Assembly (NCBI RefSeq): GCF_030407165.1
Contig: NZ_CP129111.1
Location: 806,001-870,000, forward strand
Origin: Fontisubflavum oceani
GTDB lineage: Bacteria; Pseudomonadota; Alphaproteobacteria; Rhodobacterales; Rhodobacteraceae
Direction: 5' to 3'
DNA length: 64,000 nucleotides
Shown here: positions 18,136 through 27,166 of the stretch, piece by piece
Layout of the letters: the number at the start of each line of letters is the position of its first letter
Position numbering within the stretch: the stretch's first letter is position 1
The notes under the pieces: generated by a model
What the model was told of the DNA's origin: nothing
Database searches by the model: none
What the model saw: the letters and a program-made list of their open reading frames with translations, nothing else
Program-made: the position numbers and the translations under genes

Positions 18136-20712
18136 ATGTCCCGTTATCAACCGTCAGAGTTGGAACCGAAATGGCAAAAGGCCTGGAACGAGGCCGGAAC
18201 CTTCCGCGCGACCCGCGAAGGGGACAAGCCGAAATATTATGTGCTTGAGATGTTCCCCTACCCGTCTGGCCGGATTCATATCGGCCATGTGCGCAACTAC
18301 ACGATGGGCGATGTGATCGCGCGCTATAAACTCTCGACCGGGCACAACGTGCTGCACCCAATGGGCTGGGACGCATTTGGTATGCCGGCTGAAAACGCGG
18401 CGATGGCCTCGGGCGGGCACCCCGCCGATTGGACCTATGACAATATTGCGGTGATGCGCGAGCAGATGAAACCTCTGGGGCTGTCGATCGACTGGTCCCG
18501 TGAGTTTGCGACCTGCGACCCGGAGTATTACGGCCAGCAGCAGGCCCTGTTCCTGGATTTCCTGAAGGCCGGGCTGATCGACCGGAAAAATGCCGTGGTC
18601 AATTGGGACCCGGAGGACATGACCGTCTTGGCCAATGAACAGGTGATCGACGGCAAGGGCTGGCGCTCGGGTGCCGAGGTTGAACGCCGCGAGTTGACGC
18701 AATGGTTCTTCAAGATCAGCGATTTCTCGGAGGAACTGCTGGACGCCCTGGACGGGCTCGACAACTGGCCGGACAAAGTGAAGTTGATGCAGGCCAACTG
18801 GATCGGCAAATCCCGCGGGCTGCAATTCTCCTTCGGCCTGACCGAGAGCGCTGGTGGCCATGATCGTGTGGAGGTCTACACGACACGCCCAGATACACTG
18901 ATGGGCGCAAGCTTCATTGGCATCTCGCCCGATCATCCGCTCGCCAAGGAACTGGAGGCGCATAATGCAGACGTGGCGGCCTTCTGCGCCGAATGCCGCG
19001 CCACCGGGACCTCGGAAGAAGCTCTGGAGAAGGCCGAGAAGAAAGGCTTCGACACCGGGCTCACCGTGCGCCACCCATTCGACACTTCCTGGGAATTGCC
19101 GGTCTATATCGCCAATTTCATCTTGATGGATTACGGCACTGGCGCGATTTTCGGCTGCCCCGCCCATGACCAGCGTGACTTGGATTTCGCCCGCAAATAC
19201 GGGCTGGACGTGATCTCCACCTATGTGCCCGCTCAAGGCGAAGCTGGGTTCACCCGACCCGAGGAAGGCGGCGAGGCCTATGTCCCGCCCAAGCCCGAGA
19301 AGGTCCGCTATGTCAAAGGCTTCGCGGGCGACGAGGTGCAGACCGGGACAGAGGGAATCGACACAGCCATCGCGTTTTGCGAGGCCAATGGCGTGGGTCA
19401 GGGCGTCACCAAATTCCGCTTGCGCGATTGGGGGCTTTCGCGGCAGCGCTATTGGGGGTGTCCGATCCCGGTCGTGCATTGCGAGAGCTGCGGCGTGGTG
19501 CCGGAGAAGAAAGAGAACCTGCCGGTTGAACTGCCCCGCGATGTGGATATCAGCATCCCGGGCAACCCGCTCAATCGGCATCCGACCTGGCGCGATGTGC
19601 CCTGCCCGTCTTGCGGTGCACCGGCAAAGCGCGAAACCGACACGATGGACACGTTCGTGGATTCGTCATGGTATTTTGCGCGCTTCACTGCACCTCACGC
19701 GGCCACGCCGACCTCTGCCGAGGACTCGGCCTATTGGATGAATGTCGACCAATATATCGGCGGTATTGAGCACGCGATCCTGCACCTGCTCTATTCCCGC
19801 TTCTTCGCCCGCGCGATGCAGATCACCGGCCATTTGCCGGAGAGCGCCATCGAACCCTTCGATGCGCTGTTCACCCAAGGCATGGTGACCCACGCGATCT
19901 ATGTCACCCGCGACGAAAGAGACCGCCCGGTCTATCACTTCCCCGAAGATGTGGAGATCACCGAGTCGGGTGCGAAGCTGGGCGCGACCGGCGAATCCGT
20001 CGAGGTGATCCCCTCCGCCAAGATGTCGAAATCAAAGAAAAACGTCGTCGACCCGGTGGCGATCATCGACCAATACGGCGCCGACACGGCCCGCTGGTTT
20101 GTGCTCTCCGACTCGCCGCCCGAACGCGACGTGGAATGGACCGCGGCCGGGGCCGAGGCTGCGTTCAAACATCTCAACCGTGTCTGGATACTCTGCGACC
20201 GGATTGGTGCGATGGAACCGGGCGCGACCGGTGAGGGGGACGAAGACCTGATCCGCACGATGCATCGGACGATCCATGACGTGACCATGGGCGTCGAAAG
20301 CTTCGGCTTCAACGCAGCAATCGCGAAGCTTTATGCTTTCACCAACACGCTGACCAAATCGAAAGCCAGCCATGCCGCGCAACGCGAAGCGATCATGGTT
20401 CTGGCGCAGTTGATGTCGCCGATGACCCCGCATCTGGCCGAGGATATCTGGGCGCATCAAGGTGGTGAGGGTCTGATCGCCAATGCGCCTTGGCCAAGAG
20501 CCGATGACGCGATGTTGGTTGATGACACCGTGACATTGCCGATCCAGATCAACGGCAAACGTCGCTCGGAAATCATCGTGGCCAAAGATTTGCCGAAGGA
20601 AGAGGTTGAAAAGCTGGCGCTGGCGGATGACGCTGTGATCAAGGCCCTGAATGGCGGGGCCCCGAAAAAGCTCATCGTTGTGCCGGGCCGTATCATCAAT
20701 GTCGTTATCTGA
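18136..20712 (+). CDS. leuS: Leucyl-tRNA synthetase
   Basis: 858 aa, full length. Charges tRNA-Leu. Class I motifs are intact: the HIGH box (H-I-G-H) near residues 48-51 and the KMSKS box (A-K-M-S-K-S-K-K-N) near 629-633. The editing domain (CP1) with T-R-P-D-T-L-M-G lies near residue 250 and a zinc-ribbon-like C-E-S-C/C-P-S-C set sits near 450-495. The gene starts a leuS-lptE-holA run; its stop overlaps the lptE start by 14 bp. Confidence 0.97.
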   Translation: MSRYQPSELEPKWQKAWNEAGTFRATREGDKPKYYVLEMFPYPSGRIHIGHVRNYTMGDVIARYKLSTGHNVLHPMGWDAFGMPAENAAMASGGHPADWTYDNIAVMREQMKPLGLSIDWSREFATCDPEYYGQQQALFLDFLKAGLIDRKNAVVNWDPEDMTVLANEQVIDGKGWRSGAEVERRELTQWFFKISDFSEELLDALDGLDNWPDKVKLMQANWIGKSRGLQFSFGLTESAGGHDRVEVYTTRPDTLMGASFIGISPDHPLAKELEAHNADVAAFCAECRATGTSEEALEKAEKKGFDTGLTVRHPFDTSWELPVYIANFILMDYGTGAIFGCPAHDQRDLDFARKYGLDVISTYVPAQGEAGFTRPEEGGEAYVPPKPEKVRYVKGFAGDEVQTGTEGIDTAIAFCEANGVGQGVTKFRLRDWGLSRQRYWGCPIPVVHCESCGVVPEKKENLPVELPRDVDISIPGNPLNRHPTWRDVPCPSCGAPAKRETDTMDTFVDSSWYFARFTAPHAATPTSAEDSAYWMNVDQYIGGIEHAILHLLYSRFFARAMQITGHLPESAIEPFDALFTQGMVTHAIYVTRDERDRPVYHFPEDVEITESGAKLGATGESVEVIPSAKMSKSKKNVVDPVAIIDQYGADTARWFVLSDSPPERDVEWTAAGAEAAFKHLNRVWILCDRIGAMEPGATGEGDEDLIRTMHRTIHDVTMGVESFGFNAAIAKLYAFTNTLTKSKASHAAQREAIMVLAQLMSPMTPHLAEDIWAHQGGEGLIANAPWPRADDAMLVDDTVTLPIQINGKRRSEIIVAKDLPKEEVEKLALADDAVIKALNGGAPKKLIVVPGRIINVVI

Positions 20713-21190
20713 TCGTCGCACCTTTCTGACCCTGCTCGCCGCAGCCCCGCTTGCGGCTTGCGGCTTCACGCCCGTCTATGCGCCGGGTGGGCCGGGAGAT
20801 GTGCTGCGTGGTCAGATCCTGGTGGAGCCGCCTGAGACTCGGACGGAGTTTCTCATGGTGGCGCGATTGGAAGACCGGCTCGGCCGCGCCTCCAGCCCGC
20901 GCTACGCTATGACGATCGATACGGTGATTGATGAAAGAGGCATCGCGGTCACTGGCTCAAACGATATCACCCGGATCAATCTGACTGGCGCGACCCGATT
21001 TCGCGTGGTGGAGGCGGGTACCGATGTGCAGGTCCATGCGGGCCGGGTGCAAACCTTCACGGCCTATTCCACCACCGGCTCAACCATCGCGACGGCGGCG
21101 GCGGAACGCGATGCGGAAGAACGGCTGATGATCGCGCTTGCGGATCAGATCGTCTCGAATCTTCTGGCCAGCGCCAGCCGCTGGTCATGA
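20699..21190 (+). CDS. lptE: LPS assembly lipoprotein LptE
   Basis: 163 aa. LptE plugs LptD and helps insert lipopolysaccharide in the outer membrane. The signal ends with lipobox A-P-L-A-A-C-G-F at about residue 21, followed by the family start G-F-T-P-V-Y-A. I take the ATG at 20699, inside the end of leuS; the stop overlaps the holA start by 4 bp (ATGA). Placement between leuS and holA is the standard one for lptE and supports the call on a poorly conserved family. Confidence 0.88.
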   Translation: MSLSDRRTFLTLLAAAPLAACGFTPVYAPGGPGDVLRGQILVEPPETRTEFLMVARLEDRLGRASSPRYAMTIDTVIDERGIAVTGSNDITRINLTGATRFRVVEAGTDVQVHAGRVQTFTAYSTTGSTIATAAAERDAEERLMIALADQIVSNLLASASRWS

Positions 21191-22208
21191 AGCTCGGCCC
21201 GCGCGATGCGGCGGGCTATTTTGCCCGACCCAACCCGGACGCCACTGGCCTTTTGATCTATGGCGCGGACGCGATGCGCGTGGCGCTCAAACGGCAACAA
21301 GTGCTGGAGGCACTGTTAGGGCCCGAGGCGGAGGCCGAAATGCGGCTGACACGTATTCCCGCCTCCGATCTCCGCTCGGATCGTGCCGCGTTGCTAGACG
21401 CTATCAAAGCACAGGGCTTCTTTCCCGGCCCGCGCGCCGCCTTCGTCGAAGACGCAGGCGACGGGCTTGCGCCCACAATCAAGACCGCGCTGGACGAGTG
21501 GCAGCCGGGCGATGCGCAGATCATCGTCACCGCGAAACAACTCAACGCCCGCTCGGCCCTGCGCAAACTTTTTGAGGCCCATCCGAACGCCTATGCGGTG
21601 GGGATCTATGACGACCCGCCATCGCGTGCCGAGATCGAAGAGACCCTGCAAAAGGCTGGCATCGCGCAAATCGGCCCCGATGCGATGACCGACCTGACCA
21701 CCTTGGCGCAATCCCTCGACCCGGGCGATTTCCGCCAAACGGTGGAGAAGCTGGCGCTCTACAAACATGGCGATCCGACCCCGGTGGCCCCCGAAGATGT
21801 CGCCGCCTGCGCGCCCGCGACCATAGAAGCGGAACTGGATGACATCCTGCACGCCGCCGCCGAAGCTCAGGCAGGTGCCATTGGCCCTCTGATCACCCGG
21901 TTGGGGGGCAAGGCGTGCAGCCTGTGGGGCTGTGCATCGCCGCGCTTCGGCATTTTCGGATGCTGCATATGGCGGCGAGCCACCCCAATGGTGCCTCCGC
22001 CGGGATCGCTGCCGCCCGTCCACCGATCTTTGGCCCGCGCCGGGATCGGATGACCCGTCAGGCGCAAAACTGGGGCATGCACAATCTGGAAGCGGCGCTG
22101 AGCCTGTTGGTCGAGACCGATTTGTCATTGCGCTCCACACAACAGGCCCCACAAATGGCGTTGATGGAACGCGCGCTCATTCGGTTGGCGATGATGCGGC
22201 GCGGGTAA
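21187..22208 (+). CDS. holA: DNA polymerase III delta subunit (frame broken at 21903-21908)
   Basis: About 340 aa, normal for HolA, when read through one missing base. Delta opens the beta clamp as part of the clamp loader. The first part (from ATG 21187) covers the AAA-like domain, with L-L-I-Y-G-A-D near residue 22. After the run of six Gs at 21903-21908 the frame goes wrong; with seven Gs it continues G-Q-G-V-Q-P-V-G-L and ends at 22208 with a typical delta C-terminus (A-L-I-R-L-A-M-M-R-R-G). HolA is essential, so a sequencing error is the best reading. Confidence 0.88.
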
Positions 22209-22219
22209 GGGAGACCGAG

Positions 22220-22809
22220 ATGTATCAAGTGATTGGTGGGGTCAAAAGCCGCACGCTTCGGGTGCTTTGGGCGCTGGAAGAGATGGGGCTGGACTATGAA
22301 CATGTCGCCGCCCCCCGCGCTCTGATGAGGTGGTGGGGTTCAACCCCGCAGGCAAAATCCCGGTCCTGGTCTCGGGCGGTGTGCCGATCACCGACTCGGT
22401 CGCGATCATGACCTATCTGGCCGACAAGCACGGGCAGTTGACCTTTCCCGCCGGCACGGTTGAACGCGCCCGGCAAGACAGCCTGACCCAGTTCATCGTT
22501 GATGAATTCGACCTCCTGCTTTGGACCGCCGCGCGGCATTCCTTCATCCTGCCGGAAGACAAACGCGTGCCGGAGATCAAAGACAGCCTGAAATGGGAGT
22601 TTGAGCGCTCCCAGAAAGCGCTGATCCCGCGCATGGCCGAAGACGGGCCATTTCTGATGGGCGAGATGATGACCATCGCCGACATCCTGCTGGCCCATTG
22701 CGGCGGATGGGCGATCACCGCGAAATTCCCAATTGTAGAGCCGCAATTCCGCGCGTTTGTGAGCCGTCTTCGGGATCGGCCCGCCTTCCATCGCGCGATG
22801 GCCGCCTAA
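22220..22809 (+). CDS. Glutathione S-transferase family protein (frame broken at 22311-22316)
   Basis: About 196 aa if the six-C run at 22311-22316 is read as seven. The N-terminal thioredoxin-like part begins at the ATG at 22220 (R-V-L-W-A-L-E-E-M-G-L-D-Y-E), and after repair continues N-P-A-G-K-I-P-V-L with the cis-Pro and D-S-V-A-I-M-T-Y-L with the glutathione-binding Ser. The helical C-terminal domain has M-T-I-A-D-I-L-L-A-H, the N-capping box. It lies 11 bp after holA. Substrate unknown. Confidence 0.84.
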
Positions 22810-22812
22810 GAT

Positions 22813-23979
22813 CTAGGGAGCGGCCCATTTGGCGGCGTGCTGCCCGGCCCATTTGCCCGTCGCAAGGCAAGCGGTGATCAGGTAGCCGCCGGTTGGCGCC
22901 TCCCAATCCAACATCTCCCCGGCGCAAAAAACGCCCGGCACCGCGCGCAACATAAGGCCATCATCAAGCGCCGCGCGCGCGACCCCGCCGGCTGTGGAAA
23001 TCGCCTCATCCATCGGCCGCGGGCCTTGATGGGGAACCGGAAGCGCCTTGATCACCGACGCCAAGGCCGCACCCTCCGGCAAGGGCCGCCCGAACTCCTG
23101 CAACAGCGCCAGGCGCGCGCCGGTCAGGCGCAGGGTTTTGCGCAGGAAATTCGCGAGACTGTCTTTCCCCCTCCGTCGCGACAGCCGCGCCGCGACCTCC
23201 TCTACCATCAAATCTGGCAACAAATCGAGCGTCAGTGGCGCGCCCTCTCTCAGCGCCCGCGACACCGTGTAGATCCCACCGCCCTCCAATCCGCGGGCCG
23301 AGATCACGAACTCGCCGCGATGCTTCTCATCCCCCGCGATCAGCGCCGCGTTTTTCACCGGCGCACCGAAATGCGCCGCCATATGCGCCGACCATGCCAC
23401 ATCGAACCCCATATTTGCTGGCTTGAACGGGGTGAGATCAACGCCTTTTTCTTGCAGCCAAGGGGCCCAAGCCCCGTCCGAGCCCAACCGGGCCCAACTC
23501 GCCCCGCCAAGCGCCAGAACGGTGACCTTTGGGTGCAGAACCTGCCGCCCTTCGGGTGTGTCAAAGGCAAACCCGTCGCCGTCCCAGCCCTGCCAATGCC
23601 AACGGGTCCGCAGATCGACCTGCATCCGCCCCATCCAGGCCCGCAATAACGGCGACGCTTTCATCACAACCGGAAAGACGCGCCCCGTCGAGCCAGTGAA
23701 CAGCTCCTGGCCGAGGCTACCAGCCCAGCCTTGCACCTGTTTCGGGCCGAACGCGTCCAACATCGGCGCAAGCCATGGTTCGGCCTCGTGATACTGGGCA
23801 TAGAACGTTGCCTGCGGCTCAATCTTGGTCAGGTTCAGCCCCGATTTGCCCGCCATAAGGAACTTGCGCGCGGCGGAGGGCTTGCCTTCCGCCAAGACCA
23901 CCTGCCGCCCGGCCCGCGCCAAGGTCTCCGCGGCCATCAGACCGGCGGGACCCGCGCCGATCACCAAGGCGTCGGTCAT
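22813..23979 (-). CDS. TIGR03862/HI0933-type flavoprotein
   Basis: 388 aa. An FAD-binding Rossmann motif (V-I-G-A-G-P-A-G-L-M-A) opens the protein and K-F-L-M-A-G-K-S-G-L-N-L-T, the family signature, follows near residue 40. The C-terminal end has F-C-A-G-E-M-L-D-W-E-A-P-T-G-G-Y, a typical second FAD contact. Related proteins are annotated as NAD(P)/FAD-dependent oxidoreductases of unknown substrate (HI0933/BaiN group). Its start overlaps the MscS gene stop by 4 bp. Confidence 0.87.
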   Translation of the reverse strand: MTDALVIGAGPAGLMAAETLARAGRQVVLAEGKPSAARKFLMAGKSGLNLTKIEPQATFYAQYHEAEPWLAPMLDAFGPKQVQGWAGSLGQELFTGSTGRVFPVVMKASPLLRAWMGRMQVDLRTRWHWQGWDGDGFAFDTPEGRQVLHPKVTVLALGGASWARLGSDGAWAPWLQEKGVDLTPFKPANMGFDVAWSAHMAAHFGAPVKNAALIAGDEKHRGEFVISARGLEGGGIYTVSRALREGAPLTLDLLPDLMVEEVAARLSRRRGKDSLANFLRKTLRLTGARLALLQEFGRPLPEGAALASVIKALPVPHQGPRPMDEAISTAGGVARAALDDGLMLRAVPGVFCAGEMLDWEAPTGGYLITACLATGKWAGQHAAKWAAP

Positions 23980-25301
23980 GGAACGTCACCCGGCCCTTGC
24001 CCGGCTTTCCATTCCAAAACGCGGTGCGGATAGGGGATGGTGATGTCGTTCTCTTTCAGCGCGTTCCAGATCAGGAACAGCACGTCGGAGGTGTATTTGT
24101 TCTCGCCATCGTCGATACCGTTCACCCAGAACTCAACGCTGAAATCCACGCCGCTGTCGCCGAAACCTCTCAACTCACAATCGGGCGGGAAAGGGTCATC
24201 CAAGACGCCCGGATGAGTCGCAACGGCGGCCTCGACAATCGCGGGGACCTGATTGATATCGGTGTCATAGCTGACCGAAAACGGTGCCTCATAGCGGTTC
24301 GCGCTGCCGCTATCCGAATAATTCACCACCCGCGTGGTGATGAAATCCTCATTCGGCACCACGATCCAACGCCCGTCAAACGTCTCCAGAATCGCCGCGC
24401 GGGCGGTCATTTTGACGATCTTGCCCTGCTCGCCACCGTCCAACTCGACATAATCGCCGACCGTCGCCTGACCTTCGAGCAGCAGGATAATGCCAGAGAT
24501 GAAATTCGCCGCGATCTTCTGCAGACCGAAGCCCAGGCCCACACCAATCGCCCCACCAAGGACCGCGAGCGTGGTCAGGTCGATGCCCATGATGTTCATC
24601 AAGAGCAGGAATGCCGCGCCAAAAATGACAATCTCGACGGTCTTGATCGCCAATTCGCGGGTCGCGGGCCGCATCTCTTGCTGTTTGCCGATGAACTCGG
24701 CGCTTTGGGTGTTGGACCAGCGCCCAAGCCAGAACAGAAGACTGCCCGCAATCACGCCGCGCACCAGCGACATGACCGAGAAAGAGATATTGCCCAGATT
24801 GACCTGCAACTCGGTCAGGGCGACGGTTACGTCATCCAACACGCCCAGCGCATAAAGCGCCGCGACCGGGACGAGCACATAACGGCCCAGAAGCTTCAGG
24901 AACGGGTCGCTGATGATGTGTTTGACCAGGCTTCGCGCGGCAAGGAACAGGAAGACGCGCTTGCCAAAGGCGATCACCGCGCCACTGTCGAAGAGCGAGC
25001 GGACGATGGTCTCCCCAATCGCTGTGAACGCATAGGCCAAGACTGGCAGGAGCAGCGGCAAGAACATCGCCAGAAAGCGCCGCGCGGTGGCGAGAATCGT
25101 TTGGCTGTCCTCAGACGGGGTCAGCAGTTTGGTCAGGATCGGGGTCAGCCGGCGTGAGACAAGAAGCGCAACCAGGAAGGCCACCACCAAAAGCGCGAAT
25201 TGCGACCAGGCGGCAGGGCTGGTCAGCCAACCCATCGCAAACGCATAGCTGTCTTCGGCGACATCCAGCGCCTGTTGCACGATTTCGGGCTGATTTTCCA
25301 T
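23976..25301 (-). CDS. Small-conductance mechanosensitive channel (MscS family)
   Basis: 441 aa. MscS channels release osmolytes on hypo-osmotic shock. Several hydrophobic segments occupy roughly residues 30-225. The pore helix and beta domain follow: A-V-L-G-G-A-I-G-V-G-L-G-F-G-L-Q-K-I-A-A-N-F near residue 255, then V-G-D-Y-V-E-L, and G-R-W-I-V-V-P-N-E-D-F-I-T with the family's P-N motif. I take the ATG at 25299-25301; a start 24 bp upstream is also possible. Translationally coupled to the flavoprotein gene. Confidence 0.92.
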   Translation of the reverse strand: MENQPEIVQQALDVAEDSYAFAMGWLTSPAAWSQFALLVVAFLVALLVSRRLTPILTKLLTPSEDSQTILATARRFLAMFLPLLLPVLAYAFTAIGETIVRSLFDSGAVIAFGKRVFLFLAARSLVKHIISDPFLKLLGRYVLVPVAALYALGVLDDVTVALTELQVNLGNISFSVMSLVRGVIAGSLLFWLGRWSNTQSAEFIGKQQEMRPATRELAIKTVEIVIFGAAFLLLMNIMGIDLTTLAVLGGAIGVGLGFGLQKIAANFISGIILLLEGQATVGDYVELDGGEQGKIVKMTARAAILETFDGRWIVVPNEDFITTRVVNYSDSGSANRYEAPFSVSYDTDINQVPAIVEAAVATHPGVLDDPFPPDCELRGFGDSGVDFSVEFWVNGIDDGENKYTSDVLFLIWNALKENDITIPYPHRVLEWKAGQGPGDVP

Positions 25302-25371
25302 CACGCCACCCTTGCCAAGAAGCAAAACTCCCTCAGTCTAATGACGAGGGATCGGCAAAAGGACAAGATAG

Positions 25372-25680
25372 ATGGGGAAAGAGGCACCGATTTGCCCCCT
25401 ATGTGATCGACCGATCCCCGAGGGCGTAAAGCAAAGCCTGCATCACCTGGTCCCGCGCCTGCGCGGCGGCAAGGGTGGACAGACAGTGCTGCTGCATCAG
25501 ATTTGCCATAACGAAATCCATGCAACGCTGTCAGAGGCCGAGCTGGCCCGCAGCTACTCCACGGTCGCAGCGCTCAAAACCCATCCGCGGCTGGCCAAAT
25601 TCATCGCCTGGGTGCAAAAGCGCCCGCCAGAGTTTCAGTCGAAAACCCCGGGCGGGCGGCGTGCCTGGAAACGGCGATAG
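25372..25680 (+). CDS. HNH endonuclease family protein
   Basis: 102 aa. Two C-x-x-C-like metal ligands (I-C-P-L-C-D-R-P-I-P) near residue 8 and the HNH core H-H-L-V-P ... C-H-N-E-I-H near residues 24-50 are visible. This short form is common in Rhodobacterales; it may nick DNA, but no restriction or mobile partner is next to it. Divergent from the mechanosensitive channel gene, 70 bp apart. Confidence 0.82.
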   Translation: MGKEAPICPLCDRPIPEGVKQSLHHLVPRLRGGKGGQTVLLHQICHNEIHATLSEAELARSYSTVAALKTHPRLAKFIAWVQKRPPEFQSKTPGGRRAWKRR

Positions 25681-25696
25681 CCCGGCCCGGGCGCGC

Positions 25697-26317
25697 TTAG
25701 CCGCAGAGCCGTTTGATCCCGCGCAGATTGGCCGCGTCGCCCGCCAAAGCATCCGCCGAAAGTATCCTGGCCGTCTCCAACAAAGCGTCCGGCGCAACAA
25801 TCCGATCGATCAAGCCGAAGTTCAGCGCCTCCTCGGCGATCAGTTTTTGCCCGGCGAGCAACACCAGTTTCGTCCGCGCCGGTCCAATCAGGGCCGCCAT
25901 GCGCTTCGGATCTGACGGCGGTGGCAGGAAACCAAGCTTGGCCACGGGATAGAAGAACTTCGCACTCGGCACCGCAATCCGCAAATCGCAAGCCAAGGCC
26001 ATCCCAAACGCGCCACCGGCCAGTGTGCCATTCAGCGCCGCAATCGTCAGGCAAGACAGGGTCGCAATCGCGCCCGACGCCCGCTCCCAAACCGGCGAGG
26101 TCGCGAGCCCCGCCTTGGCCGCCTCCAAATCGGCACCGGCGCTGAACACCCGGTCTCCCGCCCCGGTAATGACCAACGCCCGCACGGTTTCGTCTTGCCC
26201 GGCCTCCTCAGCAATCTCGGCCAGATGCCGCAGCATCTCTTCGGTCAGGGAGTTGGCTTTGTCCGGACGGTTGAGCGTGACGGTCCACAACCCGCCGTCC
26301 CGGTCCAAATCGATCAT
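25697..26317 (-). CDS. Enoyl-CoA hydratase/isomerase (crotonase) family protein
   Basis: 206 aa, about 50 shorter than typical crotonases, lacking much of the C-terminal helical part. The crotonase core is present: N-R-P-D-K-A-N-S-L-T near residue 18, the CoA-binding F-S-A-G-A-D-L near 55, and the oxyanion-hole segment A-L-N-G-T-L-A-G-G-A-F-G-M-A-L-A near 90. The usual catalytic Glu after that segment is not obvious, so activity is uncertain. The ATG at 26315-26317 overlaps the stop of the upstream SDR gene (ATGA), pointing to a two-gene operon. Confidence 0.82.
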   Translation of the reverse strand: MIDLDRDGGLWTVTLNRPDKANSLTEEMLRHLAEIAEEAGQDETVRALVITGAGDRVFSAGADLEAAKAGLATSPVWERASGAIATLSCLTIAALNGTLAGGAFGMALACDLRIAVPSAKFFYPVAKLGFLPPPSDPKRMAALIGPARTKLVLLAGQKLIAEEALNFGLIDRIVAPDALLETARILSADALAGDAANLRGIKRLCG

Positions 26318-27069
26318 GCGATCAACCCGATCTCGCGGCGCAGGCCTTCGTCCCGCAGCGAAAGCTCCGTCCCCAAATGCGTATCCGCCGCTGCCGAACA
26401 CATCCAGACCAGCGCCTTGGCGGGCCATTCCGGCGGGATGTGATCGGACCAATCGAGTTCGCTCACAGGGTTCAATCCGCTCGATTTGATCTCGCGCTGC
26501 ATCTCGGTGGCGACAGTGCCGGGCGACAGACCCATCGCGCGGATCCCATTCTCGGCCCCCTCCTTATGGGCACACATGGTCAACATCGCGGCCCCCGCCT
26601 TGGAGGTGCAGTAATGGCTCCACCCTTCGAGCGCGTTATGGGCAGCGCCCGAACTGATCGTGAGGATCGTACCGCCACCCCGCGCCATCATGCCGGGCAT
26701 GGCCGCGCGCATGCCATAGAAGACGCCTTTGAGATTGATATCGATCACATGGCTCCACGCGTCCGGATCGGCCTCCGCCAGATGTGAGATCGGCTCGATC
26801 ACACCGGCATTGTTGATCAACACATCAAGCCCGCCGAAGGTCTCTTCCGCGGCAGAGACTGCCGCCTCAACCTCCCAATACCGGCTCACATCGCAGGGTA
26901 CGGCCAGGGCCTGGTCGCCAATTTCGCCGGCCAACTCCACCAAGCTCTCCCGCGACCGGGCCAAAAGCACCACATTGGCGCCCTCTGCTGCAAAGGCGCG
27001 GGCCGCCGCCGCGCCAATTCCCCGGCTCGCGCCGGTGATCATGATCGTTTTTCCGCTCAACTCACTCAT
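26314..27069 (-). CDS. Short-chain dehydrogenase/reductase
   Basis: 251 aa, standard classical SDR. Cofactor motif T-G-A-S-R-G-I-G near residue 12, N-N-A-G near 88, and the Ser-Tyr-Lys active site S-S-G ... Y-C-T-S-K. The residue after the beta strand (A-R-S-R) suggests NADP preference, an inference. The ATG at 27067-27069 follows a GGGGA ribosome site. Coupled to the crotonase gene, so a small acyl-CoA or hydroxy-ketone pathway is possible; the substrate is not known. Confidence 0.9.
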   Translation of the reverse strand: MSELSGKTIMITGASRGIGAAAARAFAAEGANVVLLARSRESLVELAGEIGDQALAVPCDVSRYWEVEAAVSAAEETFGGLDVLINNAGVIEPISHLAEADPDAWSHVIDINLKGVFYGMRAAMPGMMARGGGTILTISSGAAHNALEGWSHYCTSKAGAAMLTMCAHKEGAENGIRAMGLSPGTVATEMQREIKSSGLNPVSELDWSDHIPPEWPAKALVWMCSAAADTHLGTELSLRDEGLRREIGLIA

Positions 27070-27166
27070 ATCATTCCCCTGTCGTCGCTGCCTGGCAGAT
27101 GAGCCCTTGACGCCCCCTGGCCAGAGGCCGAACATCACCCGTGCAATTCACCCTTGGTAGGTCATT

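Noticed and set aside
18154..19581. A 475-aa open frame antisense to leuS.
   Set aside because: Shadow of a high-GC, strongly conserved gene; no start signal or family match.
21187..22208. holA as a true pseudogene.
   Set aside because: The delta subunit is essential, and a single G in a run of six restores a normal-length protein.
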